Of a stretch of DNA of 64,000 nt, positions 44,930 to 54,166 are shown piece after piece. Location of the stretch: the NCBI RefSeq assembly GCF_030056665.1, contig NZ_JASHIG010000003.1, one strand, 5' to 3'. Every line of letters starts with the position of its first letter. Within the stretch, counting starts at the first letter, position 1. The translations under genes were made by a program, and so were the position numbers. The DNA is from Flectobacillus roseus. GTDB taxonomy: Bacteria; Bacteroidota; Bacteroidia; Cytophagales; Spirosomataceae. The notes under the pieces were generated by a model. The model ran no database searches. It saw only the letters and a list, made by a program, of their open reading frames with translations, and was not told where the DNA came from.

Positions 44930-45244
44930 AATATTTAGGGAATAGGCAACAGGCACTAGGCAAAGAGTTTTAAAATGCAATTTTTGGGCTTTCGACTTTC
45001 AGCGATGGGCTTTCGGCAAAAATATTCCCTATGAATTCAATGAAGCTTTTTGGCTTAAAGATTATAGCATATTAAGTAATCGTGCAGAATTATATTTAAG
45101 TTTTGTGTTTTAGGCATAAGGCAACAGGCAAAGAGTGTTAAATCGTTCTTTTGTAAGGATAGATAAATTTTTGCCGAATGCCCAAAGCTGAAAGCCGAAA
45201 GCTAATAGGGGCTATTGCAAATGATATTAACTTAATTTTTCTCC
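44930..45244. repeat. Two dispersed repeat elements inside the GTPase-like cassette
   Basis: Two copies of the 'taggcaa / ggctttcggc' family lie here. Copy 1 (44940-45028) reads GGCAACAGGCACTAGGCAAA, then GGGCTTTCGACTTTCAGCG. Copy 2 (about 45113-45211) has the same left module, AGGCATAAGGCAACAGGC, followed by the core in reverse orientation (TTTTTGCCGAATGCCC, AGCCGAAAGCT). No gene is present. The elements separate the first cassette gene from the second. Confidence 0.65.
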
Positions 45245-46135
45245 ATGAATAACGATAAAAAGATATTAACTCCCATCAGTACCAAATCGCCAATGGATAA
45301 CGACAGCGATTTTGTACCTATGGCTCAAACTACTTCTCCTTCTATACAAATGCAGGATAGTAATTTTGTGTTTTTCTTTGGTACTGCCGAAAGTGGGAAG
45401 TCGGTGATTTTGTCTTCGATGTTGTATTATTTAAGTTCGCAGGCTGGTGTTTTACGTCCCAAACTTGATACGCCCAATAGCAAAGAAGCAGAGGTTTTAC
45501 TGTTTGATTTTTTGGATAATATCCGAAAAGGAGTTTTACCCAATCGTACCACCCGTGACCGTGTGACACGTATTGATTTGATTTTTGAACCTAATAATAA
45601 ATCCAAAAAAGTACCGCCTATCAAGCTAACTTTTTTGGAAACTTCTGGCGAAAACCACTACGAAATTCGTCGTGGAGGTAATTACCATAGTAGTATCGAT
45701 GAGTACTTGAATGCCAATATTCCCCTTAATTTTATTTTGGTAACAGACTACGACACAGCACACAATGACGATGCCTTGATGATGAGCTTTTTGAACGAAC
45801 TCGAAAGAAAAGGAAAAAGTCTGAAATCAGTCAATGCTATATTAGTGGTGTCAAAATGGGATAAATCTGGCTCGATGGGTGTGTCGAGTGTCGAACAGCT
45901 CGATAATTTTATTCGTGACCGTATGCCTATGACTAGCCAACGAATGGATACCTATGGTTTAAACAAATCTTTTTATACAATCGGACATATCGAGAAGAAC
46001 TCGATAGGAGAGGAGCGACTAACTAAGTTGAACCTCCAAACCGCAAAAGTATTGTCCGAATGGTTGTATCGTAGCATTGTGGGTGTCGATATCAACTATG
46101 AAGGTACATTCTGGGAAAGATTTTTTGGCAAATAA
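45245..46135 (+). CDS. P-loop GTPase-like protein, second gene of the cassette
   Basis: Soluble protein of 296 residues with a GTPase-like plan. Walker A/G1 is GTAESGKS (46-53, preceded by FVFFF). A G3-like ETSGE follows at 132-136 after a hydrophobic strand (KLTFLE). A G4-like SKWD lies at 203-206 after strand NAILVVS, standing in for NKxD. The first 40 residues are polar and disordered. These marks suggest a divergent TRAFAC-type GTPase or related NTPase; the nucleotide is not proven. The next gene starts 11 bp downstream and is clearly co-transcribed. I do not recognise a named family. The arrangement resembles the predicted 'GTPase plus GAP1-like partner plus membrane protein' conflict systems known from comparative genomics. 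Confidence 0.82.
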   Translation: MNNDKKILTPISTKSPMDNDSDFVPMAQTTSPSIQMQDSNFVFFFGTAESGKSVILSSMLYYLSSQAGVLRPKLDTPNSKEAEVLLFDFLDNIRKGVLPNRTTRDRVTRIDLIFEPNNKSKKVPPIKLTFLETSGENHYEIRRGGNYHSSIDEYLNANIPLNFILVTDYDTAHNDDALMMSFLNELERKGKSLKSVNAILVVSKWDKSGSMGVSSVEQLDNFIRDRMPMTSQRMDTYGLNKSFYTIGHIEKNSIGEERLTKLNLQTAKVLSEWLYRSIVGVDINYEGTFWERFFGK

Positions 46136-46146
46136 ACCACTTGACT

Positions 46147-47547
46147 ATGTCCACTTCGATTGATTTATTGGCTTTTGGTACTTTTGGGATTCCTAACGGA
46201 TTTAAGCAAACCTTTTTTTTAAATAACCCGAATTCTCGCTATTTGAAGTCATTTGACCTCAATACAAACGCGATTACAATTTACCCTCAGGCAAATTTGT
46301 ATTCGATTAGAAAAGAAGTTGCCAACGGTGCCAAGGCTTTGTCTTATACTCAATATTCGTTTGCACGTGAACAGCACTCCGATAGAGGAGGCACTTTTAT
46401 TGGTTCGAGTATTACTTTTTTCAACACCAATTGCGAAGAACCTTTGGTGATTTCATGTCTCGACGAGTTTCATGCTGATATTATTGCCGAACAGCGTAAT
46501 ATTATCAACCATGTGCTTCAAGTGAAGCATTCTGACGAATTGATTGTTCGTGAGCCCAAAGACCTCAACAAGCTTGACTTAAATTTTAAAGCTTTAGATG
46601 CCACTTTATTTCAAAAAACAAGAAATAGTTTTTTGGTAGTTTATTGTGATTTATCGTCAGAATTAAATCTGTTTTTACAGAAAAGCGCCTATTTACTCAG
46701 CGATTTTGATACTATTTATTTCACCGACTCGGTCGATATTGCCAATTACGTAATTGAAAAAGGCTTATATACTTTTATTAATTCTGAGCAATTTTTAGCA
46801 GAAATAGAAAAACGAAAAGCAGCGAAGGATATAGAGCGTTTTGAACAACAAAAAAGTAAAAACCCTTCTTTTCAGAAAAATAAAAGTACTTTACCTGAGA
46901 AGAATACTCCAGAAGAAATCACCCCAAGAAATTGGGATATATCTTTTTTCAAGAAACAAAGCAATCAAAATAAGCTCATTGCCGAACACAATGACTTGGT
47001 CAAGAAGTATAATGAGTTAAAAGCACAACTCAAACAATTATCCAACAGTAAGCCCAAAACGGATAATCCCTTCGAATCACCCGATATCAGTTATCCTGAG
47101 GAGGAGGATTCCTCCATACTAGGCTCATATCAATTTTGGAGAGGCTTATCTATCGTCTTATTGCTCACCTGTGGATATGCAGGCTACCGAGAATATGAGC
47201 GATATCATGTTGTAGCTACGACTCCAACTGTAGCAGTAACATCAGCGCCGCCAGCGCCCATTCCGGTAGCGCCTCCAAAGGTAGAAATTCCACCTTTGAA
47301 TCCTTTGCCGAAATCAGTTTTGAAAGAAAAAGATATAGCCTATACTTTCAAAAATAGTACGATTCAAAATCAAACGGCAGATAGCGTGGTGAATTTGATT
47401 TTTGCCAAAAATAAAACAGATATTACTAGCATATACGGGAATCAAAAGCCAGCTTACAAAGCCGAACTGATTAAAAGAAACCCTGAATGTTTTAAGGATG
47501 ATAAAGTAATTTGTACTTCCTTAAAGAATATTCCGTCTGCTCAATAG
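46147..47547 (+). CDS. Membrane-anchored partner of the GTPase-like protein (GAP1-like N-terminus)
   Basis: Unassigned protein of 466 residues. An N-terminal globular region (about 1-220) begins LLAFGTFGIPNGFKQTFFL, similar in feel to the N-terminal domain of GTPase-associated protein 1 (GAP1-N), where a 'YGtfGfp.GyrqTf' motif is usual; this is from memory and unverified. A charged linker and coiled coil follow (about 220-310, LIAEHNDLVKKYNELKAQL). One membrane helix (about 333-352, GLSIVLLLTCGYAGYREY), a Pro/Ala-rich spacer and a small extracytoplasmic domain with two cysteines (PECFKDDKVICTS) complete it. ATG 46147 is preferred over TTG 46141. It lies 11 bp after the GTPase-like gene, so the two proteins probably act together at the inner membrane. 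Confidence 0.78.
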   Translation: MSTSIDLLAFGTFGIPNGFKQTFFLNNPNSRYLKSFDLNTNAITIYPQANLYSIRKEVANGAKALSYTQYSFAREQHSDRGGTFIGSSITFFNTNCEEPLVISCLDEFHADIIAEQRNIINHVLQVKHSDELIVREPKDLNKLDLNFKALDATLFQKTRNSFLVVYCDLSSELNLFLQKSAYLLSDFDTIYFTDSVDIANYVIEKGLYTFINSEQFLAEIEKRKAAKDIERFEQQKSKNPSFQKNKSTLPEKNTPEEITPRNWDISFFKKQSNQNKLIAEHNDLVKKYNELKAQLKQLSNSKPKTDNPFESPDISYPEEEDSSILGSYQFWRGLSIVLLLTCGYAGYREYERYHVVATTPTVAVTSAPPAPIPVAPPKVEIPPLNPLPKSVLKEKDIAYTFKNSTIQNQTADSVVNLIFAKNKTDITSIYGNQKPAYKAELIKRNPECFKDDKVICTSLKNIPSAQ

Positions 47548-47569
47548 GGGAGATTTCCACATCAGATTA

Positions 47570-47589
47570 CGGGTGAATAAATTCACCCG
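47570..47589. repeat. Palindrome cgggtgaat-aa-attcacccg
   Basis: A 9-bp perfect stem with a 2-nt loop. Its 18-nt inner part recurs, with TT instead of AA in the centre, at 63620-63637. No T-tract follows directly. Confidence 0.6.
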
Positions 47590-47613
47590 CTAATTGAAAG
47601 TATTAAGACAACT

Positions 47614-47648
47614 AGTCCAAGTCTTCAGACTTGGACTTTCTTTTTTTA
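47614..47648 (+). terminator. Rho-independent terminator of the GTPase-like cassette
   Basis: A perfect 11-bp stem (47614-47624 with 47627-47637) with a 2-nt loop is followed by TTTCTTTTTTT. It lies 66 bp after the last cassette gene. Confidence 0.85.
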
Positions 47649-47744
47649 TGAGTTTTCAAACTCATAGACCTTCTATCGTTATACATTTCCATGATTCCTG
47701 TCTTGTATTCTCCAAATCCATATAAATAAATCGTGCTCAAATCG

Positions 47745-47752
47745 TATATTTG
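47745..47752 (+). promoter_or_regulatory. -7 promoter element of the nucleoside transporter gene
   Basis: TATATTTG matches TAnnTTTG and lies 80 bp upstream of the ATG at 47833. A -33 TTG at the proper distance is not seen, so support is moderate. Confidence 0.4.
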
Positions 47753-47832
47753 AAGAATTAGGAGAAACGTGCTCGTACGAGTGTACACCCAATGCCGTCT
47801 CCTCTATCCAACAAAAACTATAAAAAATAACA

Positions 47833-49041
47833 ATGCGTACTACTACAAAAATTCAATTGATGGTTATGATGTTCCTGATGTTTTTTACATGGGGAGCATG
47901 GTATGGTCAAATGGGTAAATACCTAATCGTTGGACTTGGTGCTAGCGGTGACCAGACAGGGAATGCCTATGCCACTTTTTCAATTGCCTCTATTATTGCC
48001 CCATTTTTTGTGGGAATGATTTCTGACCGTTATTTCTCGGCACAGAAAGTAATGGGTGTACTTAATATCATCGGCGCAGGGATACTTTATTTCTTGATTC
48101 AGACAAAAGATCCAGATGCGTTTTTCTGGTACATTTTGGCTTATACCTTGTCTTTTGCACCCAACTTGGCGCTTTCGAGCTCAATTGCCATGAACCAAAT
48201 GCAAAATCCTGAGAAAGAATTTCCATCGATTCGTGTATTGGGTACGATTGCTTGGATTGCGGTAACCAATATTGTTGGGTATTATGCCATTGGTGACAAG
48301 GTTACTATCTTCCAAATTTCAATGTTTACCTCTTTAGCTTTAGGTATTTTTGCTTTCTTTTTACCAGATACTCCTCCAAAAGCAACAGCCAAAGCTTCTT
48401 CTTTAGGTGAAATTTTAGGTACAGAGGCATTCGTTTTGTTCAAAGACCGTTCGTATGCTATTTTCTTTATTGCATCGGTATTAGTTTGTATTCCATTGTC
48501 ATTCTATTACGCACATGCCAACCTTTCGTTGACAGAATCGCACATGAGTAGCGTTGAAAACAAAATGTCCTTAGGGCAAGTATCAGAGGTATTTTTCATG
48601 TTGTTGATTCCATTTGCCTTATCAAAATTTGGTATCAAAAAAATGCTTATTGTTGGATTAGTAGCATGGATTATTCGTTTTGTTTGTTTCGGATATGGCG
48701 ATGGTATTAGCTCAGAATGGATTTTATATTTAGCTATCGTATTGCATGGTGTATGTTATGATTTCTTCTTTGTAACAGGTCAAATTTACACAGATAACAA
48801 AGCAGGCGATAAAATCAAAAACTCTGCACAAGGGTTAATTACCTTGGCAACTTATGGTATTGGTATGGGGATTGGTTCAAAAATTTCAGGTATCGTATTG
48901 GATAAATTCTCTACAACAGATGCCTCTGGTGCAGTTACGCACGATTGGACTTCGGTTTGGATGGTTCCTGCAGGAATTGCGGCAGTTGTTTTGGTGTTGT
49001 TTATTGTGTTCTTTAGTGAAAACAAAACTAAGGCAGCCTAA
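47833..49041 (+). CDS. Nucleoside/sugar permease of the major facilitator superfamily (NupG-like)
   Basis: Inner-membrane transporter of 402 residues with about 12 helices, in the nucleoside:H+ symporter branch of the MFS. Characteristic is the first helix, FLMFFTWGAWYGQMGKYL, followed by GNAYATFSIASIIAPFFVGMISDRYF, as in NupG/XapB-like proteins. The loop GMISDRYFSAQKVMG is the MFS motif-A equivalent. The C-terminal half carries YDFFFVTGQIYTDNKA. The likely substrate is a nucleoside, but sugar or ketohexose transport is also known in this family. It is monocistronic between a promoter element and a terminator. Confidence 0.88.
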   Translation: MRTTTKIQLMVMMFLMFFTWGAWYGQMGKYLIVGLGASGDQTGNAYATFSIASIIAPFFVGMISDRYFSAQKVMGVLNIIGAGILYFLIQTKDPDAFFWYILAYTLSFAPNLALSSSIAMNQMQNPEKEFPSIRVLGTIAWIAVTNIVGYYAIGDKVTIFQISMFTSLALGIFAFFLPDTPPKATAKASSLGEILGTEAFVLFKDRSYAIFFIASVLVCIPLSFYYAHANLSLTESHMSSVENKMSLGQVSEVFFMLLIPFALSKFGIKKMLIVGLVAWIIRFVCFGYGDGISSEWILYLAIVLHGVCYDFFFVTGQIYTDNKAGDKIKNSAQGLITLATYGIGMGIGSKISGIVLDKFSTTDASGAVTHDWTSVWMVPAGIAAVVLVLFIVFFSENKTKAA

Positions 49042-49061
49042 AACTTAGTAAGATATAGCAG

Positions 49062-49098
49062 AAAGCCCTCAGAATCAATGTATTCTGAGGGCTTTTGT
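49062..49098 (+). terminator. Rho-independent terminator of the nucleoside transporter gene
   Basis: A perfect 14-bp stem (49062-49075 with 49082-49095) is followed by a T-run interrupted by one G, 20 bp after the stop codon. Confidence 0.87.
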
Positions 49099-49262
49099 TT
49101 TGATATTAATCAGCAAAACTACCAATGCTTATCATATTGATTCTCAGTTTTTTGGGTAAAATTTGTTAAGGAAAAAGGCGATAGGGTAGCTTAAAGATAG
49201 AGGTGATTTTCTTAACCCAATAAAAGAAACCAAACCGTAACAAAACAAAACACGATACAGCT

Positions 49263-50084
49263 ATGAAAAAGATTCTTGTGCCAACCGACCTTAGTGAAAT
49301 TTCTTTAAAAGCATTAGATGTCGCTGCCGATTTGGCAAGAAACAATGGTGCTGAGATTACCTTGTTACAAGTCAAAATATTTCCTTCAGCAAGTTTAGGA
49401 ACGTATTATTCGATGGGTGTGGCGGTTCCTTTTGATACAGCTTGGAAAGGTGTTTTGGACGATGCTCAAAAAGAATTAGATGGACTAATTACTAACCCTA
49501 AGTTTTTGGGCTTGAAAATTAAAGCGGTAGTAGAAGAAAGTGTTGAGAACTTCGAATCGACTTTACTTAAGCATCACGCAGATTTGATTGTGATGGGTTC
49601 TACAGGCGCTACAGGCATTAAAGAAATGTTTGGGGGCTCACATGCTGAATCTGTCGTGCGTCATGCTAATTGCCCAGTATTGGTCATCAAAGGAAATCAA
49701 GAGGAATACCATATTCAAAAAGTGTTAGTAGCAACCGATATGGAAAATACTGACTTTATGAAAAAAGCTTTTAAATGGTTGAATATGCCCGAAATAGAGT
49801 ATCATTTTGTATATGTCGACACCGCCATGCGACAAATCAATTATGATGCACTGAAGGAGGATATGAAGAAGGTAGCTTCGAAACTCAAATTAAAAAATTA
49901 CCATTTTGAGATTTGGGATGGTGCCAATGTCGAAGAAGGAATTTTGGATAGTGCGCATCAAATCAAAGCAGATTTAATCCTTATGTACACACACGGACGC
50001 ACTGGTTTGGCGCATTGGTTTAAAGGAAGTATTGCCGAGGATGTAGTCAATCACTCTGATATACCAATCATGACGCTTTCATAA
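49263..50084 (+). CDS. Universal stress protein with two UspA domains
   Basis: Cytosolic protein of 273 residues made of two tandem UspA domains. The first (about 1-145) starts MKKILVPTDLSEISLKALD and has the ATP-binding pattern GSTGATGIKEMFGGSHAESVV, with GxxG then 9 residues then GS. The second (about 150-273) ends THGRTGLAHWFKGSIAEDVV. Such proteins bind ATP and accumulate under stress; the exact function is undefined. The gene is monocistronic with its own terminator. The start ATG is clear. Confidence 0.93.
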   Translation: MKKILVPTDLSEISLKALDVAADLARNNGAEITLLQVKIFPSASLGTYYSMGVAVPFDTAWKGVLDDAQKELDGLITNPKFLGLKIKAVVEESVENFESTLLKHHADLIVMGSTGATGIKEMFGGSHAESVVRHANCPVLVIKGNQEEYHIQKVLVATDMENTDFMKKAFKWLNMPEIEYHFVYVDTAMRQINYDALKEDMKKVASKLKLKNYHFEIWDGANVEEGILDSAHQIKADLILMYTHGRTGLAHWFKGSIAEDVVNHSDIPIMTLS

Positions 50085-50143
50085 TCAGTCTAATAACCCT
50101 TAGAATACCCATTATACCATTTCCACTATTGTTTAAAATTGCT

Positions 50144-50184
50144 AAAACGGTTTTGAGAAACTAGGTTCTCAAAACCGTTTTTTA
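50144..50184 (+). terminator. Rho-independent terminator of the universal stress gene
   Basis: A perfect 15-bp stem (50144-50158 with 50167-50181) with an 8-nt loop is followed by a T-run. Confidence 0.9.
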
Positions 50185-50546
50185 TTAATCCATTAATTAA
50201 CAAATGATAAAGCATCGTTTTGCCTGATTTTGTCAATGTATTCTTGTATTTTTAAAAACTCTTAGAATTGTATAAAAATATATGTAAGTACATATATCCT
50301 TTTTTTGTTAAGCAAGTCTCGCTTGATAATATTTTTTTTTATATTTGTGTTCGCCAACGTATGAAAAATACAAGCTACTTTTCCCTAAGACTAATTAGGT
50401 AAATAGTTCAAATGGGAGATTGAGATATTAAGAGATAACAATACGTAACTGATTATTTTTCACCACTAATAAAATAGTCATTCTTTAATTCCGAATTCTT
50501 ATTATACTTATCTTAAAACTTTATTAATGAAAACACACAACGCACT
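50185..50546. other. AT-rich region upstream of the XRE regulator gene
   Basis: No ORF is present. TATATTTG at 50340-50347 matches the TAnnTTTG -7 element and would give a leader of about 190 nt; no properly spaced -33 TTG is seen. Confidence 0.35.
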
Positions 50547-50882
50547 ATGAAACGAGTTGAAGATAGAATCAGGGTACTAATCGCTGAGAGGGGGATGACT
50601 CTTCTTCAATTAGCTATTCAATCTAATATTACAGAGGCAACACTTCATGCCATTCTCAATCGAAACGATGCAAAATACTCACAATTAATACGCATGGCAC
50701 GTACTCTAAACGTGACTGTAGCTTATCTGATGGGTGAATCTGAAATCCAAAATATTTCTGACGTACAAGAAACACAGGCAGGATATGTAGTGTTGAAAAC
50801 CGAAGAGGTTTTGGATATGCAACGCAAGATTATAGAATTGCAAGCCAAGTTATTAGCTAAGTTGACCGAAAGCGAGGTTTAA
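50547..50882 (+). CDS. XRE-family helix-turn-helix regulator
   Basis: DNA-binding protein of 111 residues. A Cro/C1-type HTH occupies about residues 5-65 (ERGMTLLQLAIQSNITEATL, then NVTVAYLMGES, the usual end of this domain). A short C-terminal helix of coiled-coil type follows (VLDMQRKIIELQAKLLAKL) and may serve dimerisation. No prophage or toxin gene lies beside it, so it is probably a free-standing regulator; targets unknown. A bidirectional hairpin follows about 100 bp downstream. Confidence 0.88.
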   Translation: MKRVEDRIRVLIAERGMTLLQLAIQSNITEATLHAILNRNDAKYSQLIRMARTLNVTVAYLMGESEIQNISDVQETQAGYVVLKTEEVLDMQRKIIELQAKLLAKLTESEV

Positions 50883-50985
50883 TCCAAGCAATTTTTCTTC
50901 ATAAGAAAGAAAACCTTCGGTTACTGCCATATTAGAACGAAAGCTGCTTAAAAGACGTATATCCTTGTAAGTCAGCCAATCATAT

Positions 50986-51019
50986 AAAAAGCCAAACAAT
51001 ATACATTGTTTGGCTTTTT
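50986..51019. terminator. Bidirectional terminator after the XRE gene
   Basis: A perfect 15-bp stem (50986-51000 with 51005-51019) with a 4-nt loop has A and T flanks on both sides. It lies about 100 bp downstream of the XRE gene. Confidence 0.85.
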
Positions 51020-51428
51020 GTGGTTTTAGACAAAATAGCAAATTGGGTGTTAGTTGTAAAAACGGAAAATGCTATTAGTTTTGAGTAAAAAGAAGTTATT
51101 CGTTAACTGTATATCTGTTATCAAAATAAACTCATAATCTGAAGTATAATATCACTATACCGCAGATATATTATCAATTTTATTTTTCTTACTACTTCAA
51201 TTAGTATGCAAAATAAAATTTAAGGTTTTAGCTTTCGGCAAAAAGATATCTGTAGTTAAAAAAAACACGTTAAACTCTTTGCCTAGTGCCTGTTGCCTAA
51301 AGCACACGTTACCCACTAACTTACCACTTAACTGAGATTAAATTAATAATGTATATGTCGGTATGCTGTTGATTATAAGAACTTTCAAATAACGAATATA
51401 CCATTAACCGTTAACGTTTTTTAACCTA
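51020..51428. other. Intergenic region with a dispersed repeat copy
   Basis: No gene is seen. At 51226-51305 lies a copy of the 'ggctttcggc / taggcaa' family: GCTTTCGGCAAAAAG, then an A-rich spacer, then ACTCTTTGCCTAGTGCCTG and TTGCCTAAAGC. The rest is AT-rich. Confidence 0.6.
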
Positions 51429-52259
51429 TTACCAATAAATCGGGCCTGAACCAAGATACTTTTCTGCAATTGGCAAATAGTATTCTTTCATTTCGTCAAG
51501 GTTATAGATTTTTGGACATTTAGTATATAAGTCGTACTGATTGAAATCCTTAATCCATTCTTTGTATTGCTCGTCTTTTTTACTTAGTAGTTTTGTATAA
51601 CTACCTCCTGTATGCCAAGGATAAAACGAGTGGTAACGTACCATTGCCATGCCTGCCTCTGGGATCGTATTGTCTTTATGGTTTTGCAAAACTTGAAACA
51701 AATACTCATCGTGTCCCCACGCCAAATGTAAGTTGTCAAGACCGCAGCCTTCTTCATATACACCCAACTCAGTATTGTATCTTTCGTCGTGCATATCAGG
51801 ATTCAATTCGTTGAATTCAGGATAAACACAAGAATCAGGGAAGCGACAGCCTACTACAAAAACATCACCAACCAAGCCCCATTGTTCTGCTTGCGAAGTG
51901 CCATCTTCGTCTGAGCCCCAAAGGTACATAGCTTTGCCAAGGTCATGTATCAAACCAACCAACTGCATCCAGTCTGGGCGACCTTCAGCACGCATACCTT
52001 CTGCCGATTGAAGCAAATGTTGTACGTTAGGTAAATTCAAATCTGGGTCACTTACGTCAATCAAGGCATTCAACTTTTCCATAGCTTCCCACAAGTGCAT
52101 AGGCTTGTCGAAAGTAAGATACTTCTTCTTCATTGCCTGTACATAATCGTAAGTTTGTCTGGTGCGCATTTTGCGATAGTGCTCTTTTACGGCAGCAGTA
52201 ATGTCTCCTTGGTCGTAGTTACGAAACTCAGATTTTTCTTTCACTAATACATCTTCCAT
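51429..52259 (-). CDS. Inositol oxygenase (animal-type MIOX)
   Basis: Non-haem di-iron oxygenase of 276 residues that cleaves myo-inositol with O2 to D-glucuronate. It aligns along its whole length with human MIOX (285 residues). All six iron ligands are present: H81 (QHLLQSAEG), H105 and D106 (IHDLGK), H183 (WGHDEYLFQ), H210 (RYHSFYPWHTG) and D243 (QYDLYTKCP). A short acidic insertion (SDEDGTSQAE, about residues 116-125) is absent from the human enzyme. The bacterial route (iolG-type dehydrogenase) is not seen nearby, nor is a uronate-catabolism gene, so the pathway must be completed elsewhere. The gene stands alone on the minus strand. Confidence 0.95.
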   Translation of the reverse strand: MEDVLVKEKSEFRNYDQGDITAAVKEHYRKMRTRQTYDYVQAMKKKYLTFDKPMHLWEAMEKLNALIDVSDPDLNLPNVQHLLQSAEGMRAEGRPDWMQLVGLIHDLGKAMYLWGSDEDGTSQAEQWGLVGDVFVVGCRFPDSCVYPEFNELNPDMHDERYNTELGVYEEGCGLDNLHLAWGHDEYLFQVLQNHKDNTIPEAGMAMVRYHSFYPWHTGGSYTKLLSKKDEQYKEWIKDFNQYDLYTKCPKIYNLDEMKEYYLPIAEKYLGSGPIYW

Positions 52260-52388
52260 GGTATGATATTTTTCTTGTTTATTTACCTATTTTTCATCGA
52301 AAAGGAATATTTGATACTAAGCTACTGAAGAAATTTTGAAAAATCATGAAATATTTCGTGAAATCGATTTCAAAATAAAGTACAAATA

Positions 52389-52422
52389 AAAAGCCCCAAA
52401 CCATACTTGATTTGAGGCTTTT
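52389..52422 (-). terminator. Terminator of fumC
   Basis: Arms 52389-52400 and 52411-52422 are complementary over 12 bp with one mismatch. They lie 26 bp after the fumC stop codon, with a T-rich run on the minus strand after the stem. Confidence 0.65.
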
Positions 52423-52447
52423 CTTAGAAAAATACCATGAAATTGGA

Positions 52448-53851
52448 TTACACGTTGATTTCGCCAACCATGTTTTCAGGTTTTACCCACTGGTCAAATT
52501 CTTCAGCAGTTAAGTAACCTAAAGCAATAGCCGTTTCTTTCAAAGTTGAACCGTTTTTGTGAGCTGTTTGAGCAATCTCAGCAGCTTTGTAATAACCAAT
52601 CTTTGTGTTCAAAGCAGTTACCAACATCAACGAGTTGTTTACGTGTTTTTTGATATTTTCGTGTAATGGCTCGATACCCACAGCACACTTGTCGTTGAAG
52701 GCAACACAAACATCACCAATCAAACGAGCTGAGTGCAAGAAGTTATAAATCATTACTGGTTTGAATACGTTCAATTCAAAATGACCCATCGAACCACCAA
52801 TGTTGATAGCTACGTCATTACCCATTACCTGAGCAGCCACCATTGTCATAGCTTCGCATTGAGTAGGGTTTACTTTTCCTGGCATAATTGAAGAACCTGG
52901 CTCGTTGTCTGGGATGTAGATTTCGCCAATACCCGAACGAGGACCTGATGACAACATACGAATATCGTTACCGATTTTCATCAAGCTAGCTGCTACAGTT
53001 TTCAAAGCACCATGTGCTTCAACGATAGCATCGTGTGCTGCCAAAGCTTCGAATTTATTTTCAGCAGTCACAAATGGCAAACCTGTTAGGTCAGCAATGT
53101 GTTTAGCTACGTTTACATCATAACCTTTTGGTGTATTGATACCTGTACCAACGGCAGTACCACCCAAAGCCAACTCTGATAAGTGAGCCAAAGTGTTGTT
53201 GATAGCACGCAAGCCATGATCTAACTGAGATACATAACCAGAAAACTCTTGACCTAAAGTCAAAGGAGTTGCGTCCATGAAGTGAGTACGACCAATTTTT
53301 ACAACATCTTTGAAAGCCTTAGCTTTTGCATCTAGTGTATCGCGAAGTGTTTTGATACCTGGAATGGTTACTTCCAACAAGATTTTGTAAGCTGCAATGT
53401 GCATTGCAGTTGGGAAAGTATCATTTGAAGATTGTGACTTGTTTACATCGTCGTTCGGATGAACAAATTTTTGTTCGTCAAGCAATGAACCACCATTTAC
53501 TACGTGAGCACGGTAAGCGATTACCTCGTTGCAGTTCATGTTTGATTGAGTACCCGAACCAGTTTGCCAAACCACTAATGGGAATTGGTCATCTAATTTA
53601 CCTTCAAGAATCTCATCACATACTTGGGCGATAAGGTTTTTTTTCTCTTCAGGCAATACACCAGCGTCGAAGTTAGCAAACGCTGCTGCTTTTTTTAGGT
53701 ATGCAAAAGCCTTGATGATTTCCTTCGGCATCTTGTTGATGTCCTGAGCAATCGGGAAATTCATGATTGAACGTTGGGTCTGAGCTCCCCAGTAAACGTT
53801 GGCAGGCACTTGCACCTTACCCATCGTGTCTTTTTCTATTCTATATTCCAT
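52448..53851 (-). CDS. fumC: Fumarate hydratase class II
   Basis: Iron-independent fumarase of 467 residues that hydrates fumarate to L-malate in the TCA cycle; homotetramer in the cytosol. The signature [15 protein letters not shown] lies near residue 315, and other conserved pieces are [14 protein letters not shown] and [23 protein letters not shown] 53851 ([11 protein letters not shown]) is preferred over TTG 53857. A -7 element (TACCTTTG on the minus strand) lies about 63 bp upstream. The gene is monocistronic. Confidence 0.97.
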   Translation of the reverse strand: MEYRIEKDTMGKVQVPANVYWGAQTQRSIMNFPIAQDINKMPKEIIKAFAYLKKAAAFANFDAGVLPEEKKNLIAQVCDEILEGKLDDQFPLVVWQTGSGTQSNMNCNEVIAYRAHVVNGGSLLDEQKFVHPNDDVNKSQSSNDTFPTAMHIAAYKILLEVTIPGIKTLRDTLDAKAKAFKDVVKIGRTHFMDATPLTLGQEFSGYVSQLDHGLRAINNTLAHLSELALGGTAVGTGINTPKGYDVNVAKHIADLTGLPFVTAENKFEALAAHDAIVEAHGALKTVAASLMKIGNDIRMLSSGPRSGIGEIYIPDNEPGSSIMPGKVNPTQCEAMTMVAAQVMGNDVAINIGGSMGHFELNVFKPVMIYNFLHSARLIGDVCVAFNDKCAVGIEPLHENIKKHVNNSLMLVTALNTKIGYYKAAEIAQTAHKNGSTLKETAIALGYLTAEEFDQWVKPENMVGEINV

Positions 53852-53913
53852 TGTCAAATTGAGAATTGGTAATTGGTTTCGCTAAACTTGCGTTATAGGA
53901 AGAATAAATCACG

Positions 53914-53921
53914 CAAAGGTA
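53914..53921 (-). promoter_or_regulatory. -7 promoter element of fumC
   Basis: On the minus strand the sequence is TACCTTTG, an exact TAnnTTTG match, 63 bp ahead of ATG 53851. The -33 element is not obvious. Confidence 0.45.
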
Positions 53922-54070
53922 CACTACAAATGAGTTGAATGAGAATGATTTTTATTTTTTTGTGGTAAAAATCGATAGGTACGACAAGAGGGGTGTTTTT
54001 CGGGATGTTTTACAAAAAAACTACTTATCAAATGTTTTTACTTAGTAGAAAATCCCTATATTTGAATAAA

Positions 54071-54107
54071 CAAAAATCCCAGGTAACCATATATTTACCT
54101 GGGATTA
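54071..54107 (-). terminator. Terminator of the coiled-coil protein gene
   Basis: A perfect 12-bp stem (54075-54086 with 54095-54106) is followed on the minus strand by TTTTTG. It lies about 60 bp after the stop codon of the gene at 54167-54859. A second weak hairpin (54111-54134, CTCTTG/CAAGAG) lies between them. Confidence 0.8.
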
Positions 54108-54166
54108 TAACTCTTGCTTAATTAAAAACAAGAGAGTGGTGTTCCACTTTTTTCACCTTAACTAAA

